Position numbers and translations under genes: made by a program. Below are positions 1 to 9,044 of a stretch of 64,000 nt of DNA, piece by piece. Each line of letters begins with the position of its first letter. Position 1 is the stretch's first letter. The notes under the pieces were generated by a model. The model ran no database searches, was not told the origin of the DNA, and saw only the letters and a list, made by a program, of their open reading frames with translations. This DNA comes from Acidimicrobiales bacterium (GTDB taxonomy: Bacteria; Actinomycetota; Acidimicrobiia; Acidimicrobiales; Poriferisodalaceae). The DNA lies in assembly GCA_014239555.1 (NCBI GenBank), contig JAAZYR010000001.1, forward strand, positions 264,210 to 328,209. Reading direction: 5' to 3'.

Positions 1-475
1 GGGCTACATGACCTAAATCAAACAGCTCGATATCCAAATCATCGAGGTGCACGGTGGTCGAGCCCTCGAAGGTGAGGTCAGGAGCACGAAAACGCAAATC
101 TCCCCACTCAACCCCAGGGAACGCGGCGCGATAGTCAGGAATCCCCGTAGCCATCATCACCTTCCGACAAGTGGTGTGACTGATAATCGTGGCATCGGTG
201 AATAAGTAATTCCCGTGGGTGTGGTCTGCGTGGTGATGAGTGTTGACTACCAAAGTGACCGGGTTCTTTGTCACCGACGCGATTGCATCCAGATACGCGC
301 GGTTTCGCAGTTCGGTCGAAGTCGTGTCAATGCTCACCACAGCACTTTCGCCGACAATAAATCCGGTGTTATTAATGAACCAGGTTCCGTCTGGCTGCAC
401 ATAGCTAAAGACCTTCGGCGCCACTTCCTCAAGGAGTCCGGGGCCAAGGTCGCCGTGAAGGTGATTTGAGCTCAT
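1..475 (-). CDS. Metallo-beta-lactamase-fold hydrolase (3' end cut by window edge)
   Basis: The first 158 residues of a metallo-beta-lactamase-superfamily protein are visible, starting at an ATG at 475; the C-terminus lies outside the window. The zinc-binding signature HxHxDH is present as His80, His82, Asp84 and His85 (NTHHHADHTHGN), after a beta-strand region typical of the fold. The family hydrolyses thioesters, lactones, phosphodiesters or sulfate esters, and the substrate cannot be read from this part. No signal peptide is visible, so it is probably cytoplasmic. It is transcribed divergently from the P450 gene, with about 50 bp between the starts. I am confident of the fold but not of a specific function. 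Confidence 0.85.
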   Translation of the reverse strand, partial: MSSNHLHGDLGPGLLEEVAPKVFSYVQPDGTWFINNTGFIVGESAVVSIDTTSTELRNRAYLDAIASVTKNPVTLVVNTHHHADHTHGNYLFTDATIISHTTCRKVMMATGIPDYRAAFPGVEWGDLRFRAPDLTFEGSTTVHLDDLDIELFDLGHVA

Positions 476-524
476 GAAGAGAGCCTACGTGCACGACCAC
501 TAGCTCTGGATCTACTCTGGACCC

Positions 525-1709
525 ATGGCAGGCCTATCTGACTCGGAACGAGACGTTGATCTATTCGGTCACGAATACGTGCAAGATGCCCCCGAGGTTT
601 GGAAACGCTTACGCTCAGAGTGCCCGGTAGCTCATACCTCGCGAGATGGTGGTGGATGGTTGCCGACCACTTACAGCGATATTTCGTCAATCGCTTACGA
701 CACCGAACGTTTTTCTTCGCGCGACGTCGGGGTCGTAGCTACTCCTGACGGAACCAGCCTCCTAGTGGCGCCTCCTATTACTTCAGACCCGCCTTTCCAT
801 ACCGACGCCCGACGAATGTTGCTGCCCTACTTCTCGCCCAACGCGGTTGAGGACATGCGCGAGGTAACACGCAGCATTGCCATAGAGCTTCTTGATGCCA
901 TTGACCCGTCGGACACAGTCGACGCCGCAGAAGAATACGCGCGCTACCTCCCAGTGCGTGTTATCGGATCAATGATCGGTTTGCCTGAAGAGGACTGCGA
1001 AATGTTTACTCGTTGGGCGGTAGATATTTTGCAAAGTCACGCAGACGAGTGGGATCGCCGAACCCAGGCGACAAAAGAAATCCTTGAGTACTTCGCTGCA
1101 ACTATTGCTGATCGTCGCCGAGCCCCGCGCGACGACTTGATCAGCAAGCTTCAAGCCGAGACTCTCCCTAACGGTGATCCACTTACCGACAAACATGTAC
1201 TGGGCACCTGTTTCCTTCTTCTCGTAGCGGGTATCGACACGACGTGGAGTTCCATTGCCTCTAACTTGCTTCACCTAGCTACTCACGACGACGACCGACA
1301 TCGTCTTGTCGCCGAGCCGGAACTAATTCCGACGGCAGTCGAAGAGTTTCTGCGTGCCTATTCTCCCGTCACCATGGCACGAGTAGCCGCTGAAGATGCG
1401 GAAATATCGGGTTGTCCCGTCGCAGCCGGAGAAAAAGTCTTTCTTCCTTTCGGTGCCAGTAACCGGGACCCAGAAATGTTCGCGGACCCCGACGAAGTGG
1501 TTATTGACCGGCAAGAAAATCGTCACTTTGCCTTTGGGATAGGCATTCACCGGTGCCTCGGATCCAATTTGGCTCGCATGGAACTTGTTGTGGCTATGGA
1601 AGAGTGGTTAAAACGCTTTCCAGAATTCTCGCTCGCGGAAGGCGCCGACGTTCAATGGGGTGGTACCCAGGTTCGGGGCCCGCGCTCTGTGCCGATTCAA
1701 GTGAGCTAG
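525..1709 (+). CDS. Cytochrome P450
   Basis: A soluble bacterial class I cytochrome P450 of 394 residues, the usual length. It should insert one oxygen atom into an organic substrate using electrons from a ferredoxin and ferredoxin reductase, neither of which is encoded nearby. Visible signatures are the I-helix oxygen-activation motif AGIDTT, the K-helix ExxR (EEFLR), and the haem loop FGIGIHRCLG with the thiolate ligand Cys344. No membrane anchor is present. Its stop overlaps the stop of the convergent MFS gene by four bases. Next to the SDR/PhyH/esterase/exporter group it may oxidise the same compound, but that is inference. The CYP family cannot be assigned by eye. Confidence 0.95.
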   Translation: MAGLSDSERDVDLFGHEYVQDAPEVWKRLRSECPVAHTSRDGGGWLPTTYSDISSIAYDTERFSSRDVGVVATPDGTSLLVAPPITSDPPFHTDARRMLLPYFSPNAVEDMREVTRSIAIELLDAIDPSDTVDAAEEYARYLPVRVIGSMIGLPEEDCEMFTRWAVDILQSHADEWDRRTQATKEILEYFAATIADRRRAPRDDLISKLQAETLPNGDPLTDKHVLGTCFLLLVAGIDTTWSSIASNLLHLATHDDDRHRLVAEPELIPTAVEEFLRAYSPVTMARVAAEDAEISGCPVAAGEKVFLPFGASNRDPEMFADPDEVVIDRQENRHFAFGIGIHRCLGSNLARMELVVAMEEWLKRFPEFSLAEGADVQWGGTQVRGPRSVPIQVS

Positions 1710-2938
1710 CTCAGCCCGGGACTGAAATGCTCGGAGTTGTTTTTCCGAACCATCGTAAGTACCACCACCACAGCTAACGATGTATAGAGGGCGTAGCCGA
1801 CGGCCAGCGGCGTAACGGTTGAAGTTATTTGGCGATCAACGATCGCTCCTAGAAGTGCACCGAGAGCAATGGTTATGAATCCAATTGTTGACGCTGCGGT
1901 TCCAGCTAGAGCTTCCATAGGTTCGAGAGCCAGAGTTGTCATATTGGGCATCATCACGACCATGGCAGCTATTTGAGCTGTCATCAGAACCATCCAAAGA
2001 GCTACCGGCGGAACGCCGTCTGTTGCGAGGGCCAAGGTCAGCATCAGGAAACTGACTCCCAGTTGAAAGGCCAGTGCACCGTGCCCGAGACGTCTTGCCC
2101 CCAAACGCCCCACTATCCGAGACCCTGTCAGGGCGACGGCAGCCATCACGCCCATAGTGATGCTGAAATAAGGAACGAACCAGGTCGGTTTCTTAAAGAC
2201 TTCGCTGATTATTAGTTCAGAACTACTTAGGAAGCTATAAAAAGCTCCTCCTGAAAACAGAAGGGTTAGTGCATAACCAATCGTTACACGGTTCCCGAAA
2301 ACGACTCTGAGCCCCTGCTTCGTTCCAGAAAAACTGAGATCGCGTCTGTTGGCGCTATCTAGTGACTCGGTAATTCTGAAAGACCAAAGCCAGATGACAA
2401 TGGCGATGGCTAAACCGAAAAGCATTGTCAGTCGCCAAGACCCGCCTGCCCGGACGAGTAGGTCTCCGATTACAGGAGCTAGGACCGGTCCCGCAAAAAA
2501 GAAGGTTTGGACGATGGCCATCACGCGGGCCATGTCATCACCTTCGAATTTGTCCCGGATCATGGCTTGGCTGATGGTGCGGGGAGCGGCGCACCCAATT
2601 CCCCAAAGCACTCTGGAAGCTAAGAGAGAGCCAAGGTTTGGGGCCAGTGTGGACCCAAGCGCCCCTAAAGCGAATAGGGCGATGCCTGCTCTTAACACAG
2701 GGATACGTCCGTAGGTATCCGCCAACGGGCCAAAAAAGGGCATCCCGATAGCCATACCTACAAAAATGCAAGTGATCGTGAGGCCCGGCATGTTTGAAGT
2801 GGGTTCCATGCCAAACGACGAACGTAAATCAGCGAAGGCAGGTAGGACCATGTCGATTGACAAAGCGATGGCGCTGCTCAAAAGAGCAGTGAACGCGATG
2901 AACTCGCGCTCACCTTGAATGCGAATTGGAGCCTTCAC
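1706..2938 (-). CDS. MFS drug-resistance transporter, Bcr/CflA-like
   Basis: A polytopic membrane protein of the major facilitator superfamily, about 410 residues with roughly twelve hydrophobic segments. The early sequence after helix 1 (SIDMVLPAFADLRSSF) and the loop GPLADTYGRIPVLRAG fit the Bcr/CflA proton-driven multidrug exporter group. I place the start at the GTG at 2938, one base after the upstream esterase stop. A TTG at 2974 in the same frame would add 12 residues but overlap that gene. It is the last gene of the minus-strand SDR-PhyH-hydrolase-MFS group and may export the product of that group. Its stop overlaps the P450 stop. Confidence 0.88.
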   Translation of the reverse strand: MKAPIRIQGEREFIAFTALLSSAIALSIDMVLPAFADLRSSFGMEPTSNMPGLTITCIFVGMAIGMPFFGPLADTYGRIPVLRAGIALFALGALGSTLAPNLGSLLASRVLWGIGCAAPRTISQAMIRDKFEGDDMARVMAIVQTFFFAGPVLAPVIGDLLVRAGGSWRLTMLFGLAIAIVIWLWSFRITESLDSANRRDLSFSGTKQGLRVVFGNRVTIGYALTLLFSGGAFYSFLSSSELIISEVFKKPTWFVPYFSITMGVMAAVALTGSRIVGRLGARRLGHGALAFQLGVSFLMLTLALATDGVPPVALWMVLMTAQIAAMVVMMPNMTTLALEPMEALAGTAASTIGFITIALGALLGAIVDRQITSTVTPLAVGYALYTSLAVVVVLTMVRKNNSEHFSPGLS

Positions 2939-2939
2939 G

Positions 2940-4109
2940 TCAAGAAGTAATGGCTTTGTAGGTAGCCCGTTCAAATTGCTCTAGGAGATTCGATACTTGA
3001 GGAATCATAAATGGGAGTGTCTGAGTCATCAGGAGTGCCGCAAGACCTGACTTCGGATCCACCCAGAAGTGGGTATTGAACAAACCCGCCCAACTCATCG
3101 ACCCCTGCTGGCGCCCTTCTGGCACAGCCTCTTCGTTCAGCTGGAATGTCAGACCCCATGACTTTGGAACCCCTGGCATGAACTCGAAATTGGCACTCAA
3201 ACTCTGATCGTGAGATGTCACGGGCGAAACACGTAATTGGCCCATGTTGTTTGACGACATTGATGAAACAGTTTCGCTTGACAAGAGTCGACGTCCGAAA
3301 AGCTCGCCTCCGTTGAGCAACATTTGGATAAAGCGCGCATAGTCGAGCGTTGTTGAATACAGTCCGCCGCCGCCGCTATCGAACTCGGGAAGTGTCTTCC
3401 GATCCCTGGGAATCAAGGCCTTCCACTGTTCGCCATCGAGAACGTGAGGGGCAGCGAGCCGGTCTGTCATGGTCGCATTGCATTGATAAGCCGTGTCAGA
3501 CATTCCTAGTGGTTCAAAGATCTCCGACCTCATCCAACTTTCGAGCCTCACCCCGCTCACGGTTTCGAGAAGCTGGCCGGCCCAATCGATCCCTATTCCG
3601 TACTCCCAGCGTTCTCCGGGTTCAAACGAAAGGGGCTGGCGAAGAGATGCCAACTTGCCGCTGCCGGTCCTGGGTGCGTCGGTATGTTCGATCCACGCAG
3701 CGACACCCGAGTTCCAGATCTCATAAGTAAAACCAGATGTGTGTGTGAGTAGATTGCGCAGAGTCACTGGGTTCTGAGGAGCACGCAAGACGGGTCCGGA
3801 CTCATCGAAGTGATCAATAACTTGTACTTCAGCGAGCCAAGGGATGACGTCACCAGCGGGTTGATCGAGCGCAAGTAGTCCACGTTCTACCGCTTGCATG
3901 CACGCGACGCCGGTAATTGGCTTCGTCATAGACGCGATCTGAAAAACAGTGTCACTGGTCATAGGATCACCGCTGATCTCGGACCTGACTCCATAGGAGC
4001 GGATACTCCGCAACCCTTCGTTGTCGACAACCGCAGCGACAGCCCCAGGAATGACGTTGTCTCGAACAGCGGCACTAATTACGGTGTCGATCGTTTGATC
4101 CAAAGTCAC
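2940..4109 (-). CDS. Serine hydrolase, class C beta-lactamase/esterase (PF00144-type)
   Basis: A 389-residue penicillin-recognising serine hydrolase. The catalytic SxxK motif is SMTK (about residues 60-63), and a Tyr motif follows in YGIGIDWAG. The family includes class C beta-lactamases, D-Ala-D-Ala carboxypeptidases and EstB-type carboxylesterases. Without a signal peptide, an intracellular esterase or lactamase-like hydrolase is the likeliest role. The GTG start at 4109 overlaps the TGA of the upstream PhyH gene (GTGA), indicating translational coupling. The downstream MFS transporter starts one base after its stop. The natural substrate is unknown. Confidence 0.87.
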   Translation of the reverse strand: MTLDQTIDTVISAAVRDNVIPGAVAAVVDNEGLRSIRSYGVRSEISGDPMTSDTVFQIASMTKPITGVACMQAVERGLLALDQPAGDVIPWLAEVQVIDHFDESGPVLRAPQNPVTLRNLLTHTSGFTYEIWNSGVAAWIEHTDAPRTGSGKLASLRQPLSFEPGERWEYGIGIDWAGQLLETVSGVRLESWMRSEIFEPLGMSDTAYQCNATMTDRLAAPHVLDGEQWKALIPRDRKTLPEFDSGGGGLYSTTLDYARFIQMLLNGGELFGRRLLSSETVSSMSSNNMGQLRVSPVTSHDQSLSANFEFMPGVPKSWGLTFQLNEEAVPEGRQQGSMSWAGLFNTHFWVDPKSGLAALLMTQTLPFMIPQVSNLLEQFERATYKAITS

Positions 4110-5065
4110 TTATCTAGCGCCTCTCGCCACGGGAGCGCGTCAATACCTTGGTAACGAACTTCCAGCGCATCAACGAGTTCTGACGTCCAATAAGGGTGAC
4201 CGGGCCTGGGTGCTCCGAATAAGGCGAGTTCCTCGGGAGTGCAACTAGCTGCAAACTTCGACCATGGACCCCGATTGGAATTTTGTTGAAAACTGTCGAA
4301 CCCAATCCAGTCGTGGTGCGCGTGTTTAAACGCGATGTTCATCAAAAATCGCGAGCCTTCATGCCTAGTGAGATCTACGCCCCGGTGCCACACATCGGGG
4401 CGATACGCGAGATACGAGCCTCGCCGCCCAGCTGCTGCCTGCGGATTTAAGCCCGGAGGAGAATCGCCGAGACTGAGTACTTCAGTCGGACCCACTCCAT
4501 CTTCAACGTCAGATAGATACAGGAAACCCTCCAGGTTCCACCAGTCCGGTTCAAGTCGATCCGGGACAATGTTGTGATTTCGGTCTTGATGAAAGGGTTG
4601 CTCATAATTGGTGACGCCGGTGTATTTTCCCCAGATCCTCGCTTGATACAAGCGAATGTCGTCAGCGCCCATGGCTCGTTTAGCAAACTCGACGACCCGA
4701 GGATGGATCTGCAGTCGATTGAGCCGGTGGGTGTCATAAGGGAAAAGAACGTGTCCTAGAAATTGCCGCAAACGAAAACTGGACTCGTCATCACCTTTGT
4801 GGCTCATCCCGTGAGACGCGCCCTGGCTCGCTGGCTTGTATCGGCTATCAGTGCTTTCGTTCTCGAAGTATGCGAGAGCCTCGGGATTTCCGGAGTGATA
4901 ATCAGCAGGAGTAGGGAAATGCTGCCATAGCTCATTCACTGCTTCGTCAATTTCGGCTGCGGGCACTAAGTCATGTACAACAGTCCACCCTTGCGTGCGC
5001 CATTCTTCAGCCGCCGCTTCAAGGTCAGTGGTCGCCATTTTGGGGAGGTTACTCCGCGAAGCCAT
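4106..5065 (-). CDS. Phytanoyl-CoA dioxygenase (PhyH) family protein
   Basis: A 319-residue non-haem Fe(II)/2-oxoglutarate dioxygenase of the PhyH family, which hydroxylates acyl-CoAs, halogenates or tailors natural products. The iron-binding HxD is His159-Gln-Asp161 (FHQDRNHN). The distal His is in WHRGVDLTRH, followed by a candidate 2-oxoglutarate Arg. Because the second ligand is Asp rather than Gly or Ala, it should be a hydroxylase and not a halogenase. The start is ATG 5065, nine bases after the upstream SDR stop; ATG at codon 10 is an alternative. It is the second gene of a four-gene minus-strand group. Confidence 0.87.
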   Translation of the reverse strand: MASRSNLPKMATTDLEAAAEEWRTQGWTVVHDLVPAAEIDEAVNELWQHFPTPADYHSGNPEALAYFENESTDSRYKPASQGASHGMSHKGDDESSFRLRQFLGHVLFPYDTHRLNRLQIHPRVVEFAKRAMGADDIRLYQARIWGKYTGVTNYEQPFHQDRNHNIVPDRLEPDWWNLEGFLYLSDVEDGVGPTEVLSLGDSPPGLNPQAAAGRRGSYLAYRPDVWHRGVDLTRHEGSRFLMNIAFKHAHHDWIGFDSFQQNSNRGPWSKFAASCTPEELALFGAPRPGHPYWTSELVDALEVRYQGIDALPWREALDK

Positions 5066-5074
5066 GGAGACCGC

Positions 5075-5842
5075 TCAACGGGCACCTTGACCATCATGAA
5101 CACGGATAGTCGCGCCAGTCACGAAGTCAGAGGCTGGAGACACCAAGTAGAGCAACGTGCTGTCGAGCTGAGATGGTTTCCCTATTCGTTTGCGTGGAAA
5201 ATCGCGGGTGATGTCGCCCAACCGTTCGAGCATCCCATCCATCATCTCGCTTTCAAACGCGCCCGGCGCAATGCAATTGACATTTACGTCATAGCGCGCA
5301 AACTCAAGCGCCAACATTTCGGTCATTCGAACGACAGCGCTCTTAGTGATCGCGTACCACGAAGTTCCAATACCTGCGCTGTAGGCCGCCCCAGATGCGA
5401 TGTTGACTATGCGTCCTGGGAGTTCCGCTTCGATAAGGCGGCGCGTTACTTCGCTTGCCAAATGAAAGAGCGAGGTTAGGTTCGTAGCCACCATCTCATC
5501 AACGAACTTTGGGTCCATCTTCAATGCAAGTTTTGCATCGGGTTTGCCGGCATTGTTGACCAATATCTGAATCGGCCCTAACTGATCTTGGACTCTTTCG
5601 ACCGAAGCAAACAAGGCATCAGTGTCAGTGACGTCGAGCGGAACTGTCAACACCTCCCCACCTGCGTTTCTCAAACGGTTAGCTAACTCCTCAAGCCGAT
5701 CAACTCGTCGACCGGCGACTGCTACGTTCGCCCCGCAGGCCGCGAGCACCTCAGCAAAACGGCGCCCCAAGCCAGAAGTGGTGCCGGTTACTAACGCGGT
5801 TTGACCCGTCAAATCCATTGAAAAGTTGGGTGTTTCGATCAT
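5075..5842 (-). CDS. SDR-family oxidoreductase
   Basis: A classical short-chain dehydrogenase/reductase of 255 residues, the typical length. It has the nucleotide-binding TGxxxGxG (TGTTSGLG), the NNAG strand motif and the catalytic YxxxK (YAITK). The Arg-rich segment after strand beta-2 (GRRVDRLEE) suggests NADP(H). It would oxidise or reduce a hydroxyl or keto group. It is the first gene of the minus-strand SDR-PhyH-hydrolase-MFS group. A GGGGGAA purine tract lies just upstream of its ATG. It diverges from the next SDR gene, and about 90 bp between them must hold both promoters. Confidence 0.93.
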   Translation of the reverse strand: MIETPNFSMDLTGQTALVTGTTSGLGRRFAEVLAACGANVAVAGRRVDRLEELANRLRNAGGEVLTVPLDVTDTDALFASVERVQDQLGPIQILVNNAGKPDAKLALKMDPKFVDEMVATNLTSLFHLASEVTRRLIEAELPGRIVNIASGAAYSAGIGTSWYAITKSAVVRMTEMLALEFARYDVNVNCIAPGAFESEMMDGMLERLGDITRDFPRKRIGKPSQLDSTLLYLVSPASDFVTGATIRVHDGQGAR

Positions 5843-5936
5843 CGTTCCCCCAGTTGAGCAGATCTTTGCCGTCCTTTGTCTACGCCCCTAAAGATTGACC
5901 GTCTAATCGCGACGCCACGAATTAGGGTGCGCGTTG

Positions 5937-6713
5937 GTGAGCGAACCTCTAATCCTGAACGCTGGACGCGTAGAACCTGGCACCCGCGCGCTCGTAACAG
6001 GCGGCGGGTCCGGTATCGGTGAGGCAATTGCTGCCGCTCTTCGTGCTGCTGGCGCAAGCGTTTTCGTTTGCGATATCGACGCTTCCACCGACCCTGACAT
6101 TGTGAGCGACATTGCAGATGACGACGCAGTTGATCAACTGTTCGAGGCGGTAAACCAGAAACTTGGGGGGTTAGACGTTCTGGTAAACAACGTCGGCGTG
6201 GCTGGGCCTGCGGGTCTAGTAGACGAAATCGATGCAGGCGCCTTCGATGAAGTGATTCGAGTAAATGTGGGCGGAACATTTCGAGTGACAGCGCGAGCAG
6301 TCCCGTTTTTGCGGGCCTCCGGCGGGGGATTAATTGTCAACATTGCGTCGACTGCAGGATTATTCCCATACCCATACCGGTCCCCGTATGTGGCCGCAAA
6401 ATGGGCGATTGTTGGTCTCGGCCGCAGCTGGGCAATGGAATTAGGCAAAGACAACATTCGAGTGAATATTGTCTGCCCGGGCTCGGTGGGGGGGCCAAGA
6501 ATGGATCAAGTGATCGAACGAGAGGCGGCCGTCACAGGGGTGGACGCGTCATCGCTTCGCCGAGGCTACGAAGAACAGGTCTCAATGCGCCGCTTCATGG
6601 ATGCTGCCGATGTAGCGGGCGCTGTTGTGTACATGGCGTCACCCGCTGGTAGGCACGTTTCGGGGCAGGTGCTTTCCGTCGATGGAGCTACCGAATCGTT
6701 GAGAAGTTCCTGA
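5937..6713 (+). CDS. SDR-family oxidoreductase
   Basis: A second classical SDR, about 258 residues, not closely similar to its divergent neighbour. It has GGGSGIG for cofactor binding and an Asp at the end of strand beta-2 (CDID), which favours NAD(H). NNVG and the catalytic YVAAK follow, and the C-terminal GQVLSVDGA is typical of the FabG-like branch. The GTG at 5937 is preferred; a TTG one codon earlier is also in frame. No strong Shine-Dalgarno sequence is visible and the leader is short. It lies 57 bp before the nitroreductase pair. Confidence 0.92.
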   Translation: MSEPLILNAGRVEPGTRALVTGGGSGIGEAIAAALRAAGASVFVCDIDASTDPDIVSDIADDDAVDQLFEAVNQKLGGLDVLVNNVGVAGPAGLVDEIDAGAFDEVIRVNVGGTFRVTARAVPFLRASGGGLIVNIASTAGLFPYPYRSPYVAAKWAIVGLGRSWAMELGKDNIRVNIVCPGSVGGPRMDQVIEREAAVTGVDASSLRRGYEEQVSMRRFMDAADVAGAVVYMASPAGRHVSGQVLSVDGATESLRSS

Positions 6714-6770
6714 GCAGCCGTGGCTCAAGTGGGGCACACTCGTGTCATCGTCTTAATCTAGGAGTATCGA

Positions 6771-7421
6771 GTGAATGTGACCGAAGCCACCCAGCGGCGA
6801 GCATCGATACGCTCGTTTTTGCCGGAAGCGGTAAGCGATCAGCAAATCCGTGAACTCCTAGAAGTCGCGGCGCGTGCCCCGTCCGGAGGAAATGTTCAGC
6901 CCTGGAAGGTTTACGTTCTCAACGGCGAATCCATGACGAATTTTCGAGCGTTCATATCAGACCGACGACCAGGTCAATCCGAATATCCGGTTTACCCACC
7001 GAATTTACAAGAGCCGTACCGAACGAGCCGTTACGAATTAGGCGAAGCTATGTACGAAAAACTGGGTATACCGCGAGAGGACAAGCCAGCACGGCTCGCC
7101 CATTTAGCTCGAAACTTTGATTTTTTTGGCGCTCCGGCGGCTTTCTTTTGCTTCATCGAAAGAAACATGGGCGCCGCTCAATGGTCTGACCTAGGGATGT
7201 TTCTTCAAACTTTCATGCTGCTTGCTGTCGAGGCTGGCCTAGACACATGCCCGCAAGAAGCGTGGGCCAATCATTGGCAGTCCGTGCAAGAATTTTGCGG
7301 CGCACCAGAAGAAGAAATGCTTTTCTGTGGAATGGCAATAGGCAAACGTGACGACGCTAAGAGAGTGAATAGCCTTCGGAGTGAACGAATGCCAGTAGAT
7401 GAATGGTCAACTTGGTTGTGA
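6771..7421 (+). CDS. Nitroreductase-family flavoprotein
   Basis: A 216-residue FMN-dependent nitroreductase-fold protein. The N-terminal RRASIRSF and PSGGNVQPWKVYVL segments are the FMN-phosphate and dimer-interface signatures. Family members reduce nitroaromatics, quinones, enones or halogenated phenols with NAD(P)H; the substrate here is unknown. The GTG start at 6771 is supported by AGGAG about six bases upstream. The next gene is a paralogue starting 10 bp later. The pair plus the overlapping DMT transporter looks like one operon. Confidence 0.93.
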   Translation: MNVTEATQRRASIRSFLPEAVSDQQIRELLEVAARAPSGGNVQPWKVYVLNGESMTNFRAFISDRRPGQSEYPVYPPNLQEPYRTSRYELGEAMYEKLGIPREDKPARLAHLARNFDFFGAPAAFFCFIERNMGAAQWSDLGMFLQTFMLLAVEAGLDTCPQEAWANHWQSVQEFCGAPEEEMLFCGMAIGKRDDAKRVNSLRSERMPVDEWSTWL

Positions 7422-7431
7422 GGACAAAACA

Positions 7432-8085
7432 ATGAATGACATCTATCAGATGATGAGCACACTTCGCGCGGTGCGTCGCCTTCGCCCCGATCCCATCCCG
7501 GACGACGTACTCGACCGTGTTTTGCAAGCGGCAGCTTGGGCTCCGACCGGTGGCAACATGCAGCCATGGCGCGTGGTGGTAGTGCGAAGTGCTGAACGAA
7601 AACAAGCCCTAGCTGACGTTTACCGGCCAGCCTGGTATCGGTACGCGAAGGGTTACGACGCGAGAATTGACTCACTCCCCCCGGAAGAAGCTGAAAAAGG
7701 GCGAAGAAATCGCGCCGCTGGTGATTACCTCGCCGATCACCTTCATGAGGCTCCGGTCATTCTGATGTTCGTAGCCGACCCAAAGATGATGGCAATTACT
7801 GATGCCAAATTGGATCGAATCTCAATGGTTGGTGGCGGCTCGGTCTACACCGCTATTCAGAACGCGATGTTGGCCGCGCGCACTGAGGGATTGGGTTGTG
7901 TCTTGACCACGCTGCACTGCCTAGCCGAAGACGAGGTGAAGGCCGCCCTACAAATTCCTGAAGGCTGGGCGACTCTTGGCATGGTTCCCCTTGGCTACCC
8001 CATTGGTAAAGGACATGGGCCGATCTCTCGTCAACCCGCCTCAATTCTCGCCTATGACGACGTGTTTGGGGCTGTGTGGCGTTAA
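7432..8085 (+). CDS. Nitroreductase-family flavoprotein (paralogue)
   Basis: A second FMN nitroreductase-fold protein, about 217 residues, with LRAVRRLRPDPIP and the PTGGNMQPWRVVVV signature near the N-terminus. I chose the ATG at 7432 because it follows the preceding gene's stop and has GAGG upstream. An in-frame ATG at 7399 would overlap the upstream gene by 23 bases. Similarity in layout to the preceding gene suggests tandem duplication followed by divergence, or a heterodimer, since this fold is an obligate dimer with shared active sites. The end overlaps the DMT transporter by 10 bases. Confidence 0.93.
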   Translation: MNDIYQMMSTLRAVRRLRPDPIPDDVLDRVLQAAAWAPTGGNMQPWRVVVVRSAERKQALADVYRPAWYRYAKGYDARIDSLPPEEAEKGRRNRAAGDYLADHLHEAPVILMFVADPKMMAITDAKLDRISMVGGGSVYTAIQNAMLAARTEGLGCVLTTLHCLAEDEVKAALQIPEGWATLGMVPLGYPIGKGHGPISRQPASILAYDDVFGAVWR

Positions 8086-9044
8086 CCGGTGCGGGGCCTC
8101 GCGCCCCGTCAGTATTCCTAATCGGATCAGTTTCCAATGGCAACAGGTCGGAGGTACCAGCGCGGGACGGTCGCGCCCTACCGCTTTTAGTCATGGCGGT
8201 AGTAGTCGTCGTCTGGGGAATTGGGCCTCCCATCTCAAAACTCATAACTGCGTCGCCTCTGATTTCGACTTTCATTCGCTTCGGGATCTCATCGCCGATT
8301 CTTTTGCTGCTACTAGCAGTTCGAGGCCGAGCATTGGGTTGGCGAGTCTTCCGGTCCACAGCGCTGCCAGGCCTTTGTTTCGGTTTTAACTTGATTTTTG
8401 TGTTTGCTGCAGTTCAGCAAACTGCAATTTCTTTGTTGTCGACGGTGATGGCTATGCAGCCCGCGTTGCTACTAGTGCTCTCGGGCCCGCTTTTCGGAGA
8501 ACGGCCGTCGATGCGCCAGTTGTTCTTCACTCTTACCGGAGTTGGTGGAGCGGTCCTCGTCGTCCTGGGGGCGGGCGGCGATTTAAGCGCGTCCCTCACA
8601 GGCCTGGGCTATGCCGGCCTGTCGCTGGTCACATTCACCGCGTACTTCGTACTGACACGGCAGGCCCGCACGGGTCACGAGGTTGATCCGATCGAATGGA
8701 TGGCCGGCATCAATATCTGGTCTTTCGTAGCGACCGTACTACCGGTGCTGCTCATTACCCAGCGATCAGATTGGGGGGAATTCGGTGGGACTGATTGGCT
8801 GTGGATTCTGATCGTGGCGTTCATTACCGGTGTCTTTGGGCACGTTCTGATGACGTGGGTTCATGGACACTTAGAAGCGGCGCGCTCGTCCCTTTACAAC
8901 CTTGCGATGCATATAGTTGCTGTGGGGCTCGCCTGGCCCTTGCATGATGAAGCGATCACCGTAACTCAGGCTTTTGGAGGTCTTGTCCTACTCGGTTCTG
9001 TAGCTCTTGTCATTAGTGCACCTGTCCGGCAAGCGGTTCGATGA
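8076..9044 (+). CDS. EamA/DMT-family transporter
   Basis: An integral membrane protein of 322 residues with about ten hydrophobic segments, fitting the drug/metabolite transporter superfamily of two EamA repeats. The first membrane segment contains VVWGIGPPISKLI, the usual EamA start. A non-hydrophobic head of about 38 residues precedes it, so the true start may be the ATG near 8193 rather than the GTG at 8076. The overlap with the nitroreductase stop suggests co-expression, perhaps to move a substrate or product of those flavoproteins. The 3' end overlaps the convergent alkylsulfatase by 32 bases. Confidence 0.88.
   Translation: MALTGAGPRAPSVFLIGSVSNGNRSEVPARDGRALPLLVMAVVVVVWGIGPPISKLITASPLISTFIRFGISSPILLLLLAVRGRALGWRVFRSTALPGLCFGFNLIFVFAAVQQTAISLLSTVMAMQPALLLVLSGPLFGERPSMRQLFFTLTGVGGAVLVVLGAGGDLSASLTGLGYAGLSLVTFTAYFVLTRQARTGHEVDPIEWMAGINIWSFVATVLPVLLITQRSDWGEFGGTDWLWILIVAFITGVFGHVLMTWVHGHLEAARSSLYNLAMHIVAVGLAWPLHDEAITVTQAFGGLVLLGSVALVISAPVRQAVR

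Noticed and set aside
2940..4109. True beta-lactamase
   Set aside because: It has no signal peptide and sits in a metabolic gene group; an esterase-like role is more likely.
5839..6279. 146-codon minus-strand frame between the two SDR genes
   Set aside because: Arg-rich shadow of the SDR starting at 5937; no recognisable motif.
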